Notes: generated by a model from the letters alone, not told the origin. A stretch of DNA of 64,000 nt from Roseimicrobium gellanilyticum (GCF_003315205.1 NZ_QNRR01000003.1:62001-126000), one strand, 5' to 3'. Shown: positions 48,721 through 57,263, counted from the first letter of the stretch. Made by a program: numbers and translations.

Positions 48721-48781
48721 TACGTAGTCACACCTGTTCTTAGAACAACTTTCCCACGGTGTAAAACCTTGAAAATTAAAA

Positions 48782-49131
48782 TGGTGGAGGCGAGGGGAGT
48801 TGAACCCCTGTCCGAATCGCCATCAATGAAAGCGTCTCCATGCGTAGTGAGTCATTTGGTCTCGAAGTGGCGGCTGCGGCTCACAGCATCCTCCACTCCC
48901 AGCGTCCTGTTAGTCTCGCCTTGGGGCCGGTCGCCCGCCCGTCAGGCCAGCCTGTAAGTAGTCGCGCGCCCGGTTCACAGACTTCACCGGGGGCACGTCG
49001 TGGCGCTTAGGCCGCGAGAGCAAGCTCGTTAGAGTTCGCAGTTATGGTTTGACACGATTGTTACGCGGTGACGCATCGTCCGCGGCATGCAGCCTCCACC
49101 TCAGACCATCCGTCGAAACCAGGACGCCCCC
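48782..49131 (-). ncRNA. ssrA: tmRNA (transfer-messenger RNA)
   Basis: The 3' end on the minus strand has a T-arm reading GGGGTTCAACTCCCC and finishes CGCCTCCACCA. The 5' end begins GGGGGCG and continues TCCTGGTTTCGACGG, like the conserved 5' tRNA-like half of bacterial tmRNAs. GGGGGCG pairs with CGCCTCC (one G-T pair) to make the acceptor stem. The tag frame (49039 down to 49007) reads GCG AAC TCT AAC GAG CTT GCT CTC GCG GCC TAA, so the encoded tag is ANSNELALAA, ending in the LAA expected for protease recognition. It rescues stalled ribosomes with SmpB, which is not in the window. The RNA is about 350 nt, a normal one-piece length. Confidence 0.95.
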
Positions 49132-49156
49132 GATGTGAAAGTCACTGAGAGGGAAC

Positions 49157-49185
49157 GTAGCACGGATGAGGTTGGACGCCAGCAA
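49157..49185 (-). promoter_or_regulatory. Candidate promoter for tmRNA
   Basis: Minus strand TTGCTG and TGCTAC are separated by 17 bp and lie 26 bp upstream of the mature 5' end. This would leave a short 5' leader for processing, as in other tmRNAs. The elements are only partial matches to sigma-70 consensus. Confidence 0.3.
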
Positions 49186-49673
49186 TTTCATGTGACGGAT
49201 CATTTCGAGAAGAATGAATTCCAACCATTTGGAGCTTGGCCGCCTTCATGCTACCTTGCCGTCAGATGAAAGAACAAGACCTACTGCGTAGGACGACGGG
49301 AAGGCTCCGTCTCCCCGCAGCCAATCAGACAAGACAGAATACGCCAACACAGAGCACGACCACGAACTGGCAAGCCGCTCAAGTCACCACGACGACGGCA
49401 GTCCCCGCCTGGCAGTCCAACGTTCAGTTGAGAGCTGGCCTGGTGAAGCGAGTGAGCAGCCTCTTGAGCAGGTAGCAAATAAGCTGCAGCCACAGAGACG
49501 CACGCCTTTCATAATAGAAGGGCGGTTGGCAGACTTTGAATGCCACCAACACCCATGGAGTGAAGCAGATGATGCTCCACTCCATAGCCAACGCTTTGAG
49601 ATATAAGTGCGTCAACTGCTCTCAAGCGTCCAGAGCCACACCTGGCACCGCAAACTCACGCACAGCCTGCGCC
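49186..49673. other. Intergenic stretch with no supported gene
   Basis: Between the tmRNA promoter region and the Rrf2 gene I see short frames on both strands, all under 80 codons and of non-protein-like composition. I find no clear RNA gene, hairpin terminator or repeat. Confidence 0.5.
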
Positions 49674-50099
49674 TCAAATCTCAAAACTCACCGCGCCACG
49701 CGCCTGCTCGCGCTGCAGCACATCCGCCAGGGTCAGCGCACTGAGTTTTTGCTGGATGTCTTCGTTCAGCTCACGGAAGGCGGAGACGAGGCCGGGGGAG
49801 ATGGCATTGCCAGCACCATCGCCACCGGGGAGGAGTTGCAGGGGGCCATCGATGAGTTCCAAGACTTCGCCCACGGAGATGCGGGAGGCCGCCCGCGCCA
49901 GTTGGTAGCCCCCACCCGCGCCGCGTCGGCTGGTGAGCAGCCCGCCCTTGCGCAGGACCAGGAGGATTTGCTCCAGGAACTTCAGCGGGATGCTCTCCTC
50001 CGTGGCCAGCGTCTGGATGGAGAAGACGGTGCCCACGCTGCTGCGGCTCATGGCCACCAGCGCGCGCAGTGCGTATTCCGCCTTCTTGGAGATTTTCAT
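49674..50099 (-). CDS. Rrf2 family transcriptional regulator
   Basis: The start is the ATG at 50099 (MKISKKAEYALRALVAMSRS). A far longer frame upstream is antisense to rarA and is discarded. The 141-residue protein has the Rrf2 winged-helix core: 'YALRALVAMS', 'QTLATEESIPLKFLEQILLV', 'RKGGLLTSRRGAGGGYQLAR' and 'SRISVGEVLELIDGPLQLL'. The three cysteines that hold a cluster in IscR are absent, so it is likely a non-Fe-S member. It is divergent from rarA, and the space between them holds a perfect inverted repeat. The nearest cysteine desulfurase is 8 kb away, so a link to Fe-S control is not evident. Confidence 0.9.
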   Translation of the reverse strand: MKISKKAEYALRALVAMSRSSVGTVFSIQTLATEESIPLKFLEQILLVLRKGGLLTSRRGAGGGYQLARAASRISVGEVLELIDGPLQLLPGGDGAGNAISPGLVSAFRELNEDIQQKLSALTLADVLQREQARGAVSFEI

Positions 50100-50215
50100 T
50101 GTCAGTTGGTTAGTACGGGGAACGGCACGGGGCAAGGGGGAAGAGGGGTTTGGGGTGGTTGAGCGGTGGCCAAGGGAGGTGGTCGATACACGCATAGCGG
50201 GTGACAGAAGGCGGC

Positions 50216-50386
50216 AGCCCGCAGGGAGCGGGACTAGCCTAGTCCCGGCAGCACGTAGCAGCTGACAGAGGGCGAAGGCGTCCCTTCCGCTTCTTCCCAT
50301 GGCGACGTCACGAGTGACTTCCTCAAGACGCTCCGCACCCAGGCTCCCGACCCCGGGGACTAGGCTAGTCCCGCTCCCTGCGGGCT
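50216..50386. repeat. Perfect 31-bp inverted repeat in the Rrf2-rarA intergenic region
   Basis: Positions 50216-50246 are exactly reverse-complementary to 50356-50386, with 109 bp between. Each arm contains a smaller near-palindrome, GGGACTAGCCTAGTCCC, and a GC-rich CCCGCAGGGAGCG part. The structure could form a long cruciform or RNA hairpin, or be a non-autonomous repeat element (REP- or MITE-like). It fills much of the 429-bp gap between Rrf2 and rarA. No gene is visible between the arms. Confidence 0.9.
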
Positions 50387-50528
50387 CACGCCCCGCTTCG
50401 TGTCTCATTCCCATTCCGTCATCGTCATCGTCATCCACCCTCCATCCACACACCCTTTGCCAATACCAGCCGGGCGCGGTAGCTTGCTCTTCCCGCGTGT
50501 ATCCCCAGAACGCGCACGTGCCCGCCTC

Positions 50529-51959
50529 ATGGACGACGACTTCTTCACCAGCGACAGCTCGACCTCCGCTCCCCCGCCCCGTTTCCCGGGTGCGAATGGG
50601 GGTGTAGGCGCTGACACGGATGCGGGCGGCACGCGGAAGGTGAGCCGGGCCATCCCGCTCGCGGCGCGCATGCGGCCACGCACGCTGGAGGAGTATGCGG
50701 GGCAAAAGCACATCCTCGGCGAGGGGAAGCTGCTGCGCCGCGCCATCAAGGCAGACCGCTTTTCCTCCCTCATCTTTTACGGACCACCCGGCATTGGGAA
50801 GACCACACTGGCCACCATCATCTCCCAGGAGACTCAGTCGCGCTTCGTCACACTGAGCGGCGTGGAGAGCAATGTGGGGGACATCCGCGCCGTGGCGGAG
50901 ACGGCGGAGAAGCTGCAGCGCCTGCACAACCAGACCACGGTGCTCTTCGTGGATGAGATCCACCGCTTCAACAAAGCACAGCAGGACGTGCTCCTGCCGC
51001 ACCTGGAGCGCGGCACGCTGCGCTTCATCGGCGCGACCACGCACAATCCTTTCTTCTACATCAACAGCCCGCTCGTCTCGCGCTCCCAGGTCTTCACCTT
51101 GGAGCCGCTGACCATCGAGGACCTGGAGTGGCTCCTGCAACAGGCACTGCAGGATGAAGCCCGCGGCCTGGGTGACATGCCCATCACGCTCACGCCTGAG
51201 GCCTCCAAACACCTCGCCACCTTTGCCGATGGCGATGCGCGCAAGGCCCTCAGCGCGCTGGAGCTCGCCGCACTCACCACGCCACCCGATGCGGAGGGGC
51301 GCATCACCATCGACCTCGCCGTGGCGGAGGAGAGCGTGCAGCAAAAGACCATCGTGTACGACGGTGACGGCGATGCGCACTACGATACCATCAGCGCCTT
51401 CATCAAGAGCATCCGTGGCAGCGACCCGGATGCCGCGCTCTACTGGCTCGCGAAGATGCTGCACGCCGGCGAGGACATCCGCTTCATCGCACGACGCATC
51501 GTCATCTCCGCGAGCGAGGACATCGGCATGGCGGACAGCAATGGCATCCGCGTCGCTGTGGCCGCGCAGCAAGCCGTGGAGTTCATCGGCATGCCCGAGG
51601 CCCGCATCCCCCTCGCCCACGCCACCGTCTACCTCGCCACCGCGCCCAAGAGCAATCGCGCCTACGTCGCCCTCGATGCCGCGCTGAAGGACATCCAGGA
51701 AGGCCGCACCCTCGCCGTGCCCAAGCACCTGCGTACCAAGACCCGGAAGAAACTCGCCGCCGCCTCCGGTGCCACCGCCGAGGAGATGGACTACAAATAC
51801 TCCCACGACAGCGAAACCGGCTACATCCCCCAAGCTTATCTCCCCGAGGGACGAAGGTACTATGAACCGTCTAACAACGGCATGGAGCTAAAAGTGAAGG
51901 AGCGGCTCGACCACTGGCGGAGGTTGTTTGAGGAGAGTGGGGGCGGAAAAGGAAAGTAG
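50529..51959 (+). CDS. rarA: RarA/MgsA replication-associated recombination ATPase
   Basis: The start is the ATG at 50529 (MDDDFFTSDSSTSAPPPRFP); 476 residues is close to the usual RarA length. After a disordered acidic start comes 'PLAARMRPRTLEEYAGQKHI', Walker A 'YGPPGIGKTTLATIIS', Walker B 'TVLFVDEIHRFNKAQQDVLL', sensor 1 'FIGATTHNP' and 'VAEESVQQKTIVYDGDGDAH' leading to the tetramerisation half ('IKSIRGSDPDAALYWLAKML'). RarA acts at stalled replication forks in the cytoplasm. The C-terminal about 30 residues are Arg/Gly-rich. A short hairpin follows the stop. Confidence 0.95.
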   Translation: MDDDFFTSDSSTSAPPPRFPGANGGVGADTDAGGTRKVSRAIPLAARMRPRTLEEYAGQKHILGEGKLLRRAIKADRFSSLIFYGPPGIGKTTLATIISQETQSRFVTLSGVESNVGDIRAVAETAEKLQRLHNQTTVLFVDEIHRFNKAQQDVLLPHLERGTLRFIGATTHNPFFYINSPLVSRSQVFTLEPLTIEDLEWLLQQALQDEARGLGDMPITLTPEASKHLATFADGDARKALSALELAALTTPPDAEGRITIDLAVAEESVQQKTIVYDGDGDAHYDTISAFIKSIRGSDPDAALYWLAKMLHAGEDIRFIARRIVISASEDIGMADSNGIRVAVAAQQAVEFIGMPEARIPLAHATVYLATAPKSNRAYVALDAALKDIQEGRTLAVPKHLRTKTRKKLAAASGATAEEMDYKYSHDSETGYIPQAYLPEGRRYYEPSNNGMELKVKERLDHWRRLFEESGGGKGK

Positions 51960-51960
51960 T

Positions 51961-51977
51961 CCGCCGAGCTTCGGCGG
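51961..51977 (+). terminator. Short hairpin after rarA
   Basis: CCGCCGA and TCGGCGG form a perfect 7-bp stem with a three-base loop, starting immediately after the rarA stop codon. No T-run follows, so termination would be inefficient or Rho-dependent. Confidence 0.35.
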
Positions 51978-52251
51978 CGAAGCTTGCTCACTCCGGTAGC
52001 GCCTTCACTATTGAGGTCACTTGTGCCGAAGGCCCTGGACTGCGCGCAGCCCTGCTGCCGCTTTCCTCAAGTGCAGCCTGCTGCACGCTCCACCGCGACG
52101 AAGTCGCCAATCTTTTCTCGGCACACCAAACCACGTGAGCGCACCGATGTTGGAGAAGCTGAAGGCTAGAGGGATATGATAACATAACCTCTCATAAGCG
52201 ATCGCAGGATCCCAGCGCACCTCCGGCCTATCACATCGCATACCCATGCAT

Positions 52252-52402
52252 CGGTAGGGCGCTGCTGCGTCGGCGCCCAAACTAGGTGGGGCTCGGGAGG
52301 TGCGGAGCAAAGGGGTGATAGAATATCGCGAGTGGCTAGCACACGGTTCCACTCCGCCTCAGCCCACAGAGATCAGGGCGCCGACGCAGCAGCGCCCTAC
52401 CG
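52252..52402. repeat. Perfect 27-bp inverted repeat between rarA and the FGE-like gene
   Basis: Positions 52252-52278 (starting CGGTAGGGCGCTGCTGCG) are exactly reverse-complementary to 52376-52402, with a 97-bp spacer. The arms differ from the 50.2-kb repeat. The 510-bp gap 51960-52469 holds this repeat, a short hairpin and no supported gene. Such arms are typical of dispersed intergenic elements; copy number elsewhere cannot be seen here. Confidence 0.88.
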
Positions 52403-52469
52403 TTGGGACATCCAATGATGTATCCCTCCTCAATTCGCTTCATAACAGTTGTTCTGACTTCCACCAATA

Positions 52470-53396
52470 CTACGGAACCTCCACCACCACCCGCATCCCC
52501 TGATTCGCCAGCGACCCATGCCGATCCATCTGGCCGATGTCCACGAGGTTGAAGAAGCTGCAGGTATTCGCCGAGCACCACCACGAGCCGCCGCGTCCGG
52601 CCACCAGGCGCTTCTCCTCACCGGGTCGTGCGCCGGCGGGGAGGCCGGTGCAATATTCAAACACATTTCCTATCACATCATACAGACCCCAGGCATTCGG
52701 CGGGAAGGACTTCACCGGGGCGGTGTAGAGGTAGCCGTCCTCCTTGGTGTCCTTCATATGGCTCTCGCCATTCCAGGTGTTCGCCAGCTTCACATCATAC
52801 TTGTTCCCCCAGGGATAGCGTGTCGCCTTCCCGGCACGGGCGGCGACTTCCCACTCAGGTAATGTTGGAAGACGACCACCCAACCATGCACAATAGGCGG
52901 CGGCATCAGCACCGCTGATTTGCGTCACGGGATGATCCTTCAGTTCGTCCCACGACTTGCCGTTGTCGCCAAAGGGCTTGCGCCAGTGCGCGCCGGGGAT
53001 TTGTTCCCAGGCCCAGTCGGGCATGCCTTCCACAGCCACCTTGCCAGAGCCGCGCTTCTCCGCATCGGTCACATAACCGGTGGCTTCCACGAAGGCGGCA
53101 AATTGCGCATTCGTCGTCTCTGCTTCAGCGATGGCATAGCTCTTCAGCGTGACGGTGCGCAGTGGATTGCGCTCATGGCCTTTGGCTCCCACTTCATAGG
53201 AGCCCTCAGGCACGACGATGAAGACGTGGCCGTTCTTGCCCGTGATACGGGCGGGCGGTTCGGCGTGCAGGGGAGATACCGCTCCCGGTAGGCCCATCAC
53301 CATCGCAAGCAAGATAGATATGGCAGCAGCCAGCAACGCCACTGACCGCACACGGAGTGTTCGGACCACCATGGAGTTGCGGACGGCGCGCTTCAT
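52470..53396 (-). CDS. Formylglycine-generating-enzyme (SUMF1) family protein
   Basis: The start is the ATG at 53396 (a TTG 12 bases upstream is less likely). The 308-residue protein has an N-terminal signal/anchor (about 16-45), then the FGE-sulfatase fold: 'FIVVPEGSYEVGAKGHERNP', 'AEAETTNAQFAAFVEATGYV', 'HPVTQISGADAAAYCAWLGG', 'RLPTLPEWEVAARAGKATRY', 'PWGNKYDVKLANTWNGES' and 'GLYDVIGNVFEYCTG'. Near the end, 'GRGGSWWCSANTC' places Cys274 and Cys279 in a Cys-x4-Cys spacing like the copper-binding pair of true FGEs. It could be a periplasmic or lipoprotein-like FGE that activates sulfatases, or a non-catalytic family member. No sulfatase gene is adjacent. Confidence 0.88.
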   Translation of the reverse strand: MKRAVRNSMVVRTLRVRSVALLAAAISILLAMVMGLPGAVSPLHAEPPARITGKNGHVFIVVPEGSYEVGAKGHERNPLRTVTLKSYAIAEAETTNAQFAAFVEATGYVTDAEKRGSGKVAVEGMPDWAWEQIPGAHWRKPFGDNGKSWDELKDHPVTQISGADAAAYCAWLGGRLPTLPEWEVAARAGKATRYPWGNKYDVKLANTWNGESHMKDTKEDGYLYTAPVKSFPPNAWGLYDVIGNVFEYCTGLPAGARPGEEKRLVAGRGGSWWCSANTCSFFNLVDIGQMDRHGSLANQGMRVVVEVP

Positions 53397-53555
53397 CTTG
53401 TCACCCAATTGCAGAATTGATGGTTGAGAGTGTGCAAAACGCGGAAAATATTTTCATCTGAAGACCATCCTCATGGTGATTTGTTCCAGACTGCGGATTG
53501 CCTTGGACTCAGGCTATCAACTATCGACCATAAACTATCAACCCCGGCTCCAGGT

Positions 53556-55433
53556 TTACAGACCATCAGGCTCGGGAGCCACGGGCATGACCTTGGCACC
53601 GAGACGCTTTTCCACGGGCACGGTGGTGAGGTAATCGCTGGCCACCTTGCGCAGTTCCTCGCGAGTGGCTTCCGTATACGGCACCTGCACCACGGTACCA
53701 CGAACGTACACAGGAATGTTCAGTTCCTCGTCCCATTTCACCCAGTTGCGGGATTCCCACGGAATGTCATCCGCGGACTTGAATTCCTTCAGCTCAGCTT
53801 TCGCGGCCACTTTCTTCAGTCCTTCACGATAGGCCTTCTCCACGGCGGTATTCTTGATCGGGGAGTAGTCTTCATTGCGCAGCAAGTGTCCAATGAGCCC
53901 AAGGATTTCCCGCTGATAGATGCGTGCAGCATAGGTCTGCTCCTTCCGCGGCTCTCCCATTCCACGCACCATGCGTTCATTCCACGAGACCGGACTGTCC
54001 AGCTCCAGCGCAGGCAGCGGCGCAGTAGCGTCCTTCTCCGCCGCCGTGAGCAGCACATGCAGTTGGTCTTCGAGGCGCAGCAGCTCCGGCAGGCACTCCA
54101 CGCCTTGCACGGCCTGTACCGTCTCCAGCAGCGGCGCGGACAACGCCTGTCGATTCAGCCCGCTCTTTTGAATGGTCGTCTCACGCTGCGCGGGTTTGCC
54201 TGCCTGTCCCGCGAGCTTGGCCACATCGATGTTCTTCAGGCGCTCCAGCAGCACCGGCATCACCTCCACACGATAAGCTTGCAGCTTCGTAGCCGTGTCT
54301 ACGCCCACCGAATAATGCCTCGGCGCCAGCAAACCATACGCCGGCAGCGGTACCTCAAACGCAATGGGGCACGGCAGGCCACACATCTGGCTGTAGTCAC
54401 CCGGCTGGGCAATCGCTTGATCCAGCACCTGCGCCCCCGTCAGTGCGGGCAGCTCCTTCTTCTCCAGATAAGCCTGCACCAGGTCGCGTGTCTCCTTGCG
54501 CAACTCCTCTGTATAAGGCACGCGCACGATGCGCCAGCGCCAGTAGGGCACCCCGGCATCTTTATCGAAGGCCATGGAGCGCTTCCGGTCTTCCGGAATG
54601 TCTGCCGCACTGCGCACCTTCTGCAAATCTTCATCCAGCTTCCGATGCTGCAGAATCAGTGTGCGAATGCGCCCCAGCGTGGAAGTGGACAGGGACGCAT
54701 AACCCTTGCGATGCAATAGCTCCACCATCACGCCGAGCATCTCGCGATCGAACACCATCGAGTCAAAGAGCTGCTGTTTCCGTTTCAGCTTCGGCGGCAG
54801 CTTGCTCCAGTCCTCCACATCTTTGAAGTCTTCCCCAGCGCCTTCCCACATCGTGCTGCCACCGGCATCGATGACCGGGATGGGAGCCTTCTCATCACGG
54901 TCCGCGGCCACATTGAGCTGCTGCAGTTGCTCTTCGAGGCGCAGCAGATGCGGCAGCAGTTCCACCGCATCGAGTTCCAGCACCATGCTCAGCATCACCC
55001 CGCCAAGCGTGCGTGGGTTCTGGTCCGTCTCCGTTTCGAAGTCCACCTCATCAGGCTTCGCAGGTGGATACAACGCGGGAAGCAGCGGCTTCTTGAGCTT
55101 CGCAGGCGCCTTGGGCGGATTCAGCAGATCCAGCTTCACCAGTCGGCGCCCCAATTCCTGCACCACCTCATCACGCCGCGCGCGCAGCAGCTTCGTCATG
55201 GGTTCGGAGAGGAAGGTGCTCTGCGAAATCGAGAGCCCGTACGCAGGAATCGGCGGGCGAGAATAAGGCACCGGCGGTGGCGCATCGCAGATCTGCGCGC
55301 CATCACCGGGACGCTGGATGGCCTCGTCAACGAGGGACTCAATTGGAACCTGGTACGAAGTCGGGCCGGACGCGCCATGCAGCGGAAACGCCCCGGAGAG
55401 CAGGGCCAGAGCGACCCAAAAAAGTGGCTTCAT
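53556..55433 (-). CDS. Secreted two-lobed protein of unknown function (internal duplication)
   Basis: I do not recognise this family. The start at 55433 gives a signal peptide (MKPLFWVALALLSGAFPLHG). The 625-residue mature part has two homologous halves. 'VDEAIQRPGDGAQICDAPP' with 'PPIPAYGLSI' in the first corresponds to 'LDQAIAQPGDYSQMCGLPC' with 'VPLPAYGLLA' in the second. 'KDAGVPYWRWRIVRVPYTEE' corresponds to 'EELNIPVYVRGTVVQVPYTE', and each half has a helical 'LLRLEEQLQQL'/'LLRLEDQLHVL' segment. Each lobe is about 300 residues. Both carry one Cys in the 'ICDAPP'/'MCGLPC' loop. It stands alone between two non-related genes. Confidence 0.8.
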   Translation of the reverse strand: MKPLFWVALALLSGAFPLHGASGPTSYQVPIESLVDEAIQRPGDGAQICDAPPPVPYSRPPIPAYGLSISQSTFLSEPMTKLLRARRDEVVQELGRRLVKLDLLNPPKAPAKLKKPLLPALYPPAKPDEVDFETETDQNPRTLGGVMLSMVLELDAVELLPHLLRLEEQLQQLNVAADRDEKAPIPVIDAGGSTMWEGAGEDFKDVEDWSKLPPKLKRKQQLFDSMVFDREMLGVMVELLHRKGYASLSTSTLGRIRTLILQHRKLDEDLQKVRSAADIPEDRKRSMAFDKDAGVPYWRWRIVRVPYTEELRKETRDLVQAYLEKKELPALTGAQVLDQAIAQPGDYSQMCGLPCPIAFEVPLPAYGLLAPRHYSVGVDTATKLQAYRVEVMPVLLERLKNIDVAKLAGQAGKPAQRETTIQKSGLNRQALSAPLLETVQAVQGVECLPELLRLEDQLHVLLTAAEKDATAPLPALELDSPVSWNERMVRGMGEPRKEQTYAARIYQREILGLIGHLLRNEDYSPIKNTAVEKAYREGLKKVAAKAELKEFKSADDIPWESRNWVKWDEELNIPVYVRGTVVQVPYTEATREELRKVASDYLTTVPVEKRLGAKVMPVAPEPDGL

Positions 55434-55580
55434 GTGTGGAGAGGTTGGCGTGAGCTTGGAACAAATCAACGACCGCTCCGTTTACATGAATGAAAATAAG
55501 GAATTACCTCTGAATATAAACTTATGCATAAATATTGCAGCCGCTAAATAATTTTCTCGCATTCTGCACGACCGCGGCAC

Positions 55581-55886
55581 ATGTTCAGGTCCATGCCGAT
55601 ACAGGTATGCATTGAAGAATTCTCCCGGCAGCATGAGGATGGAGCCCGCCGCCCGGTGACCACTCACGAGTCGCACAGCGAGGCACTCGAAGCAGCCAAG
55701 GCCCTGGTCGATTCCGGTCTGCTGGAGCTCTGGACCCCCGGCATGGCCCCGGACTACCTGCTCACCCAGTGGTCCACCCACGACGAGGATGTCTTTCTCA
55801 CTCCGGATGACGGCGAAAACAAATTTTCCGCCATGGAGTATGCCAGAATGCGCTCCCGAGAACTGGCGTACCGGCGGCATCTGTAG
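55581..55886 (+). CDS. Small conserved-looking protein of unknown function
   Basis: The 101-residue product starts MFRSMPIQVCIEEFSRQHED, with a second ATG at residue 5. It has an alpha/beta look ('SEALEAAKALVDSGLLELWT', 'PDYLLTQWSTHDEDVFLTPD') and no signal peptide. An antisense frame overlaps it, but its composition is less protein-like. I cannot name a family. It precedes the RNA methyltransferase gene by 60 bp and may be co-transcribed. Confidence 0.55.
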   Translation: MFRSMPIQVCIEEFSRQHEDGARRPVTTHESHSEALEAAKALVDSGLLELWTPGMAPDYLLTQWSTHDEDVFLTPDDGENKFSAMEYARMRSRELAYRRHL

Positions 55887-55946
55887 GAATCATCCGGCTG
55901 AAGCCGGAGCTACTTTGGACTCCGCACTGGCGCTCCCCGCAGAACG

Positions 55947-57263
55947 GTGTTAGCGCAGACGGTGCCCCAGATTCCGCAGAAACTTCCCCGCCTCATCATT
56001 GACCAGGTCATCGAAGCGCTCGCCGATGTCTTCTTGGACGGCTACCATGCGGACAAGGTCATCGAACGCCGCTTCCGCGCCCATCCGAAGTGGGGCTCCC
56101 GCGACCGCCGCCTCTTCGCCGAGAGCGTGTATGACACCATCCGCTGGTGGCGCTGGTACTGGCACCTCGCCGGCCTGCCTGCGGAGGAGTACCTGCAAAA
56201 GGATGCGCTGGATGCCACCCGCCTCTGGCAGGTCTGGTCGGTCTATTGGTTTGAGAAGCACGGCTCCCTCCCCGGGTGGCCCGAGTGCCAGGAGATCAAC
56301 ACGGACAAGCTCCAGCGTCGCCGCGCCCGCACCGTGCCTGCCGCCATCCGAGCCTCGTTCCCGGACTGGCTGCACGACCGTGGAGCTGACGAGCTGGGTG
56401 AGGACTGGCCGCATGCGCTGGCCATGCTGAATGAGCCCGCGCCCGTCTTCCTCCGCGCCAACACGCTGAAGGCCGCCGCGGGCAAGGTCTGTCATGCGCT
56501 GACAGAGGAGGGCTATGAATCCCGCCCCGTGGGTGAAGAGCTGCCTGATGCCCTCGTGCTTACGAAGCGCCAGAATGTCTTCCAGACGCAGGCTTTCAAG
56601 GACGGCCTTTTCGAAGTGCAGGACGCAGGCTCGCAACGCATCGCACCCTTCCTCCAGGTCGCCCCCGGCATGCGCGTGGTGGATGGCTGCGCCGGTGCCG
56701 GAGGCAAGTCCTTGCACCTCGCCGCCCTCATGAAAAACAAGGGCCGCATCGTCGCGCTCGATACGGTGGAGTGGAAGCTCAAGGAACTGCGCAAACGCGC
56801 CGCGCGTGCCGGAGCGGATACCATCGAGACGAAGGTCATCGAAGGCTCCCAGACCATCAAGCGTCTGCGTGAAACTGCCGACCGCGTGCTGCTGGATGTA
56901 CCCTGTAGCGGCCTCGGCGTCATCCGCCGCAATCCCGATGCGAAGTGGAAGCTGCATGCCGAGGAGCTCACCCGCCTCACCCTCTTGCAGGCGGATATCC
57001 TCGAGCGCTACTCCCGCATGACCCGCCCTGGTGGGAAGCTAGTGTACGCCACGTGCAGCATCTTCCGCAGCGAGAACGAAGATCAGGTGCGAGCCTTTTT
57101 GCAGAAGCATGGCGACGAGTGGACGCTGGAGGAAGAATTCCGCCTCCAGCCCGGCGATGACGGTGGCGACGGCTTCTACGCCGCCCGCCTCGCACGCAAC
57201 GCCGAAGCAGCCAACCATCCCCGGCAGGAAGAATCTGCGGAGGATGGCGAGGATGCGTCGTAA
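55947..57263 (+). CDS. RsmB/NOP-family rRNA cytosine methyltransferase
   Basis: The frame starts with GTG at 55947; another GTG at 55962 is possible. The 438-residue product has an N-terminal helical part (about 10-150), then a Rossmann methyltransferase with SAM motif 'VVDGCAGAGGKSLHLAALM', the active-site loop 'LLDVPCSGLGVIRRNPDAKW' (Cys320) and 'LVYATCSIFRSENEDQV' (Cys370), the two cysteines of m5C methyltransferases of the RsmB type. It probably methylates cytosine in rRNA or tRNA using SAM. The exact target is not visible. The next gene follows by 15 bp. Confidence 0.92.
   Translation: MLAQTVPQIPQKLPRLIIDQVIEALADVFLDGYHADKVIERRFRAHPKWGSRDRRLFAESVYDTIRWWRWYWHLAGLPAEEYLQKDALDATRLWQVWSVYWFEKHGSLPGWPECQEINTDKLQRRRARTVPAAIRASFPDWLHDRGADELGEDWPHALAMLNEPAPVFLRANTLKAAAGKVCHALTEEGYESRPVGEELPDALVLTKRQNVFQTQAFKDGLFEVQDAGSQRIAPFLQVAPGMRVVDGCAGAGGKSLHLAALMKNKGRIVALDTVEWKLKELRKRAARAGADTIETKVIEGSQTIKRLRETADRVLLDVPCSGLGVIRRNPDAKWKLHAEELTRLTLLQADILERYSRMTRPGGKLVYATCSIFRSENEDQVRAFLQKHGDEWTLEEEFRLQPGDDGGDGFYAARLARNAEAANHPRQEESAEDGEDAS

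Noticed and set aside
48782-48830. A tRNA gene suggested by the T-arm and CCA end
   Set aside because: The matching 5' half with TCGACGG lies about 300 bp away and a tag frame is present between them, so this is tmRNA.
48769-48957. A short plus-strand frame reading VEARGVEPLSESPSMKAS
   Set aside because: It overlaps the tmRNA. This is the classic mistranslation of the tmRNA or tRNA 3' region.
49674-51833. A 719-codon open frame on the minus strand
   Set aside because: Only its last 141 codons are a gene (Rrf2). The rest is antisense to rarA, whose AAA+ motifs are complete on the plus strand.
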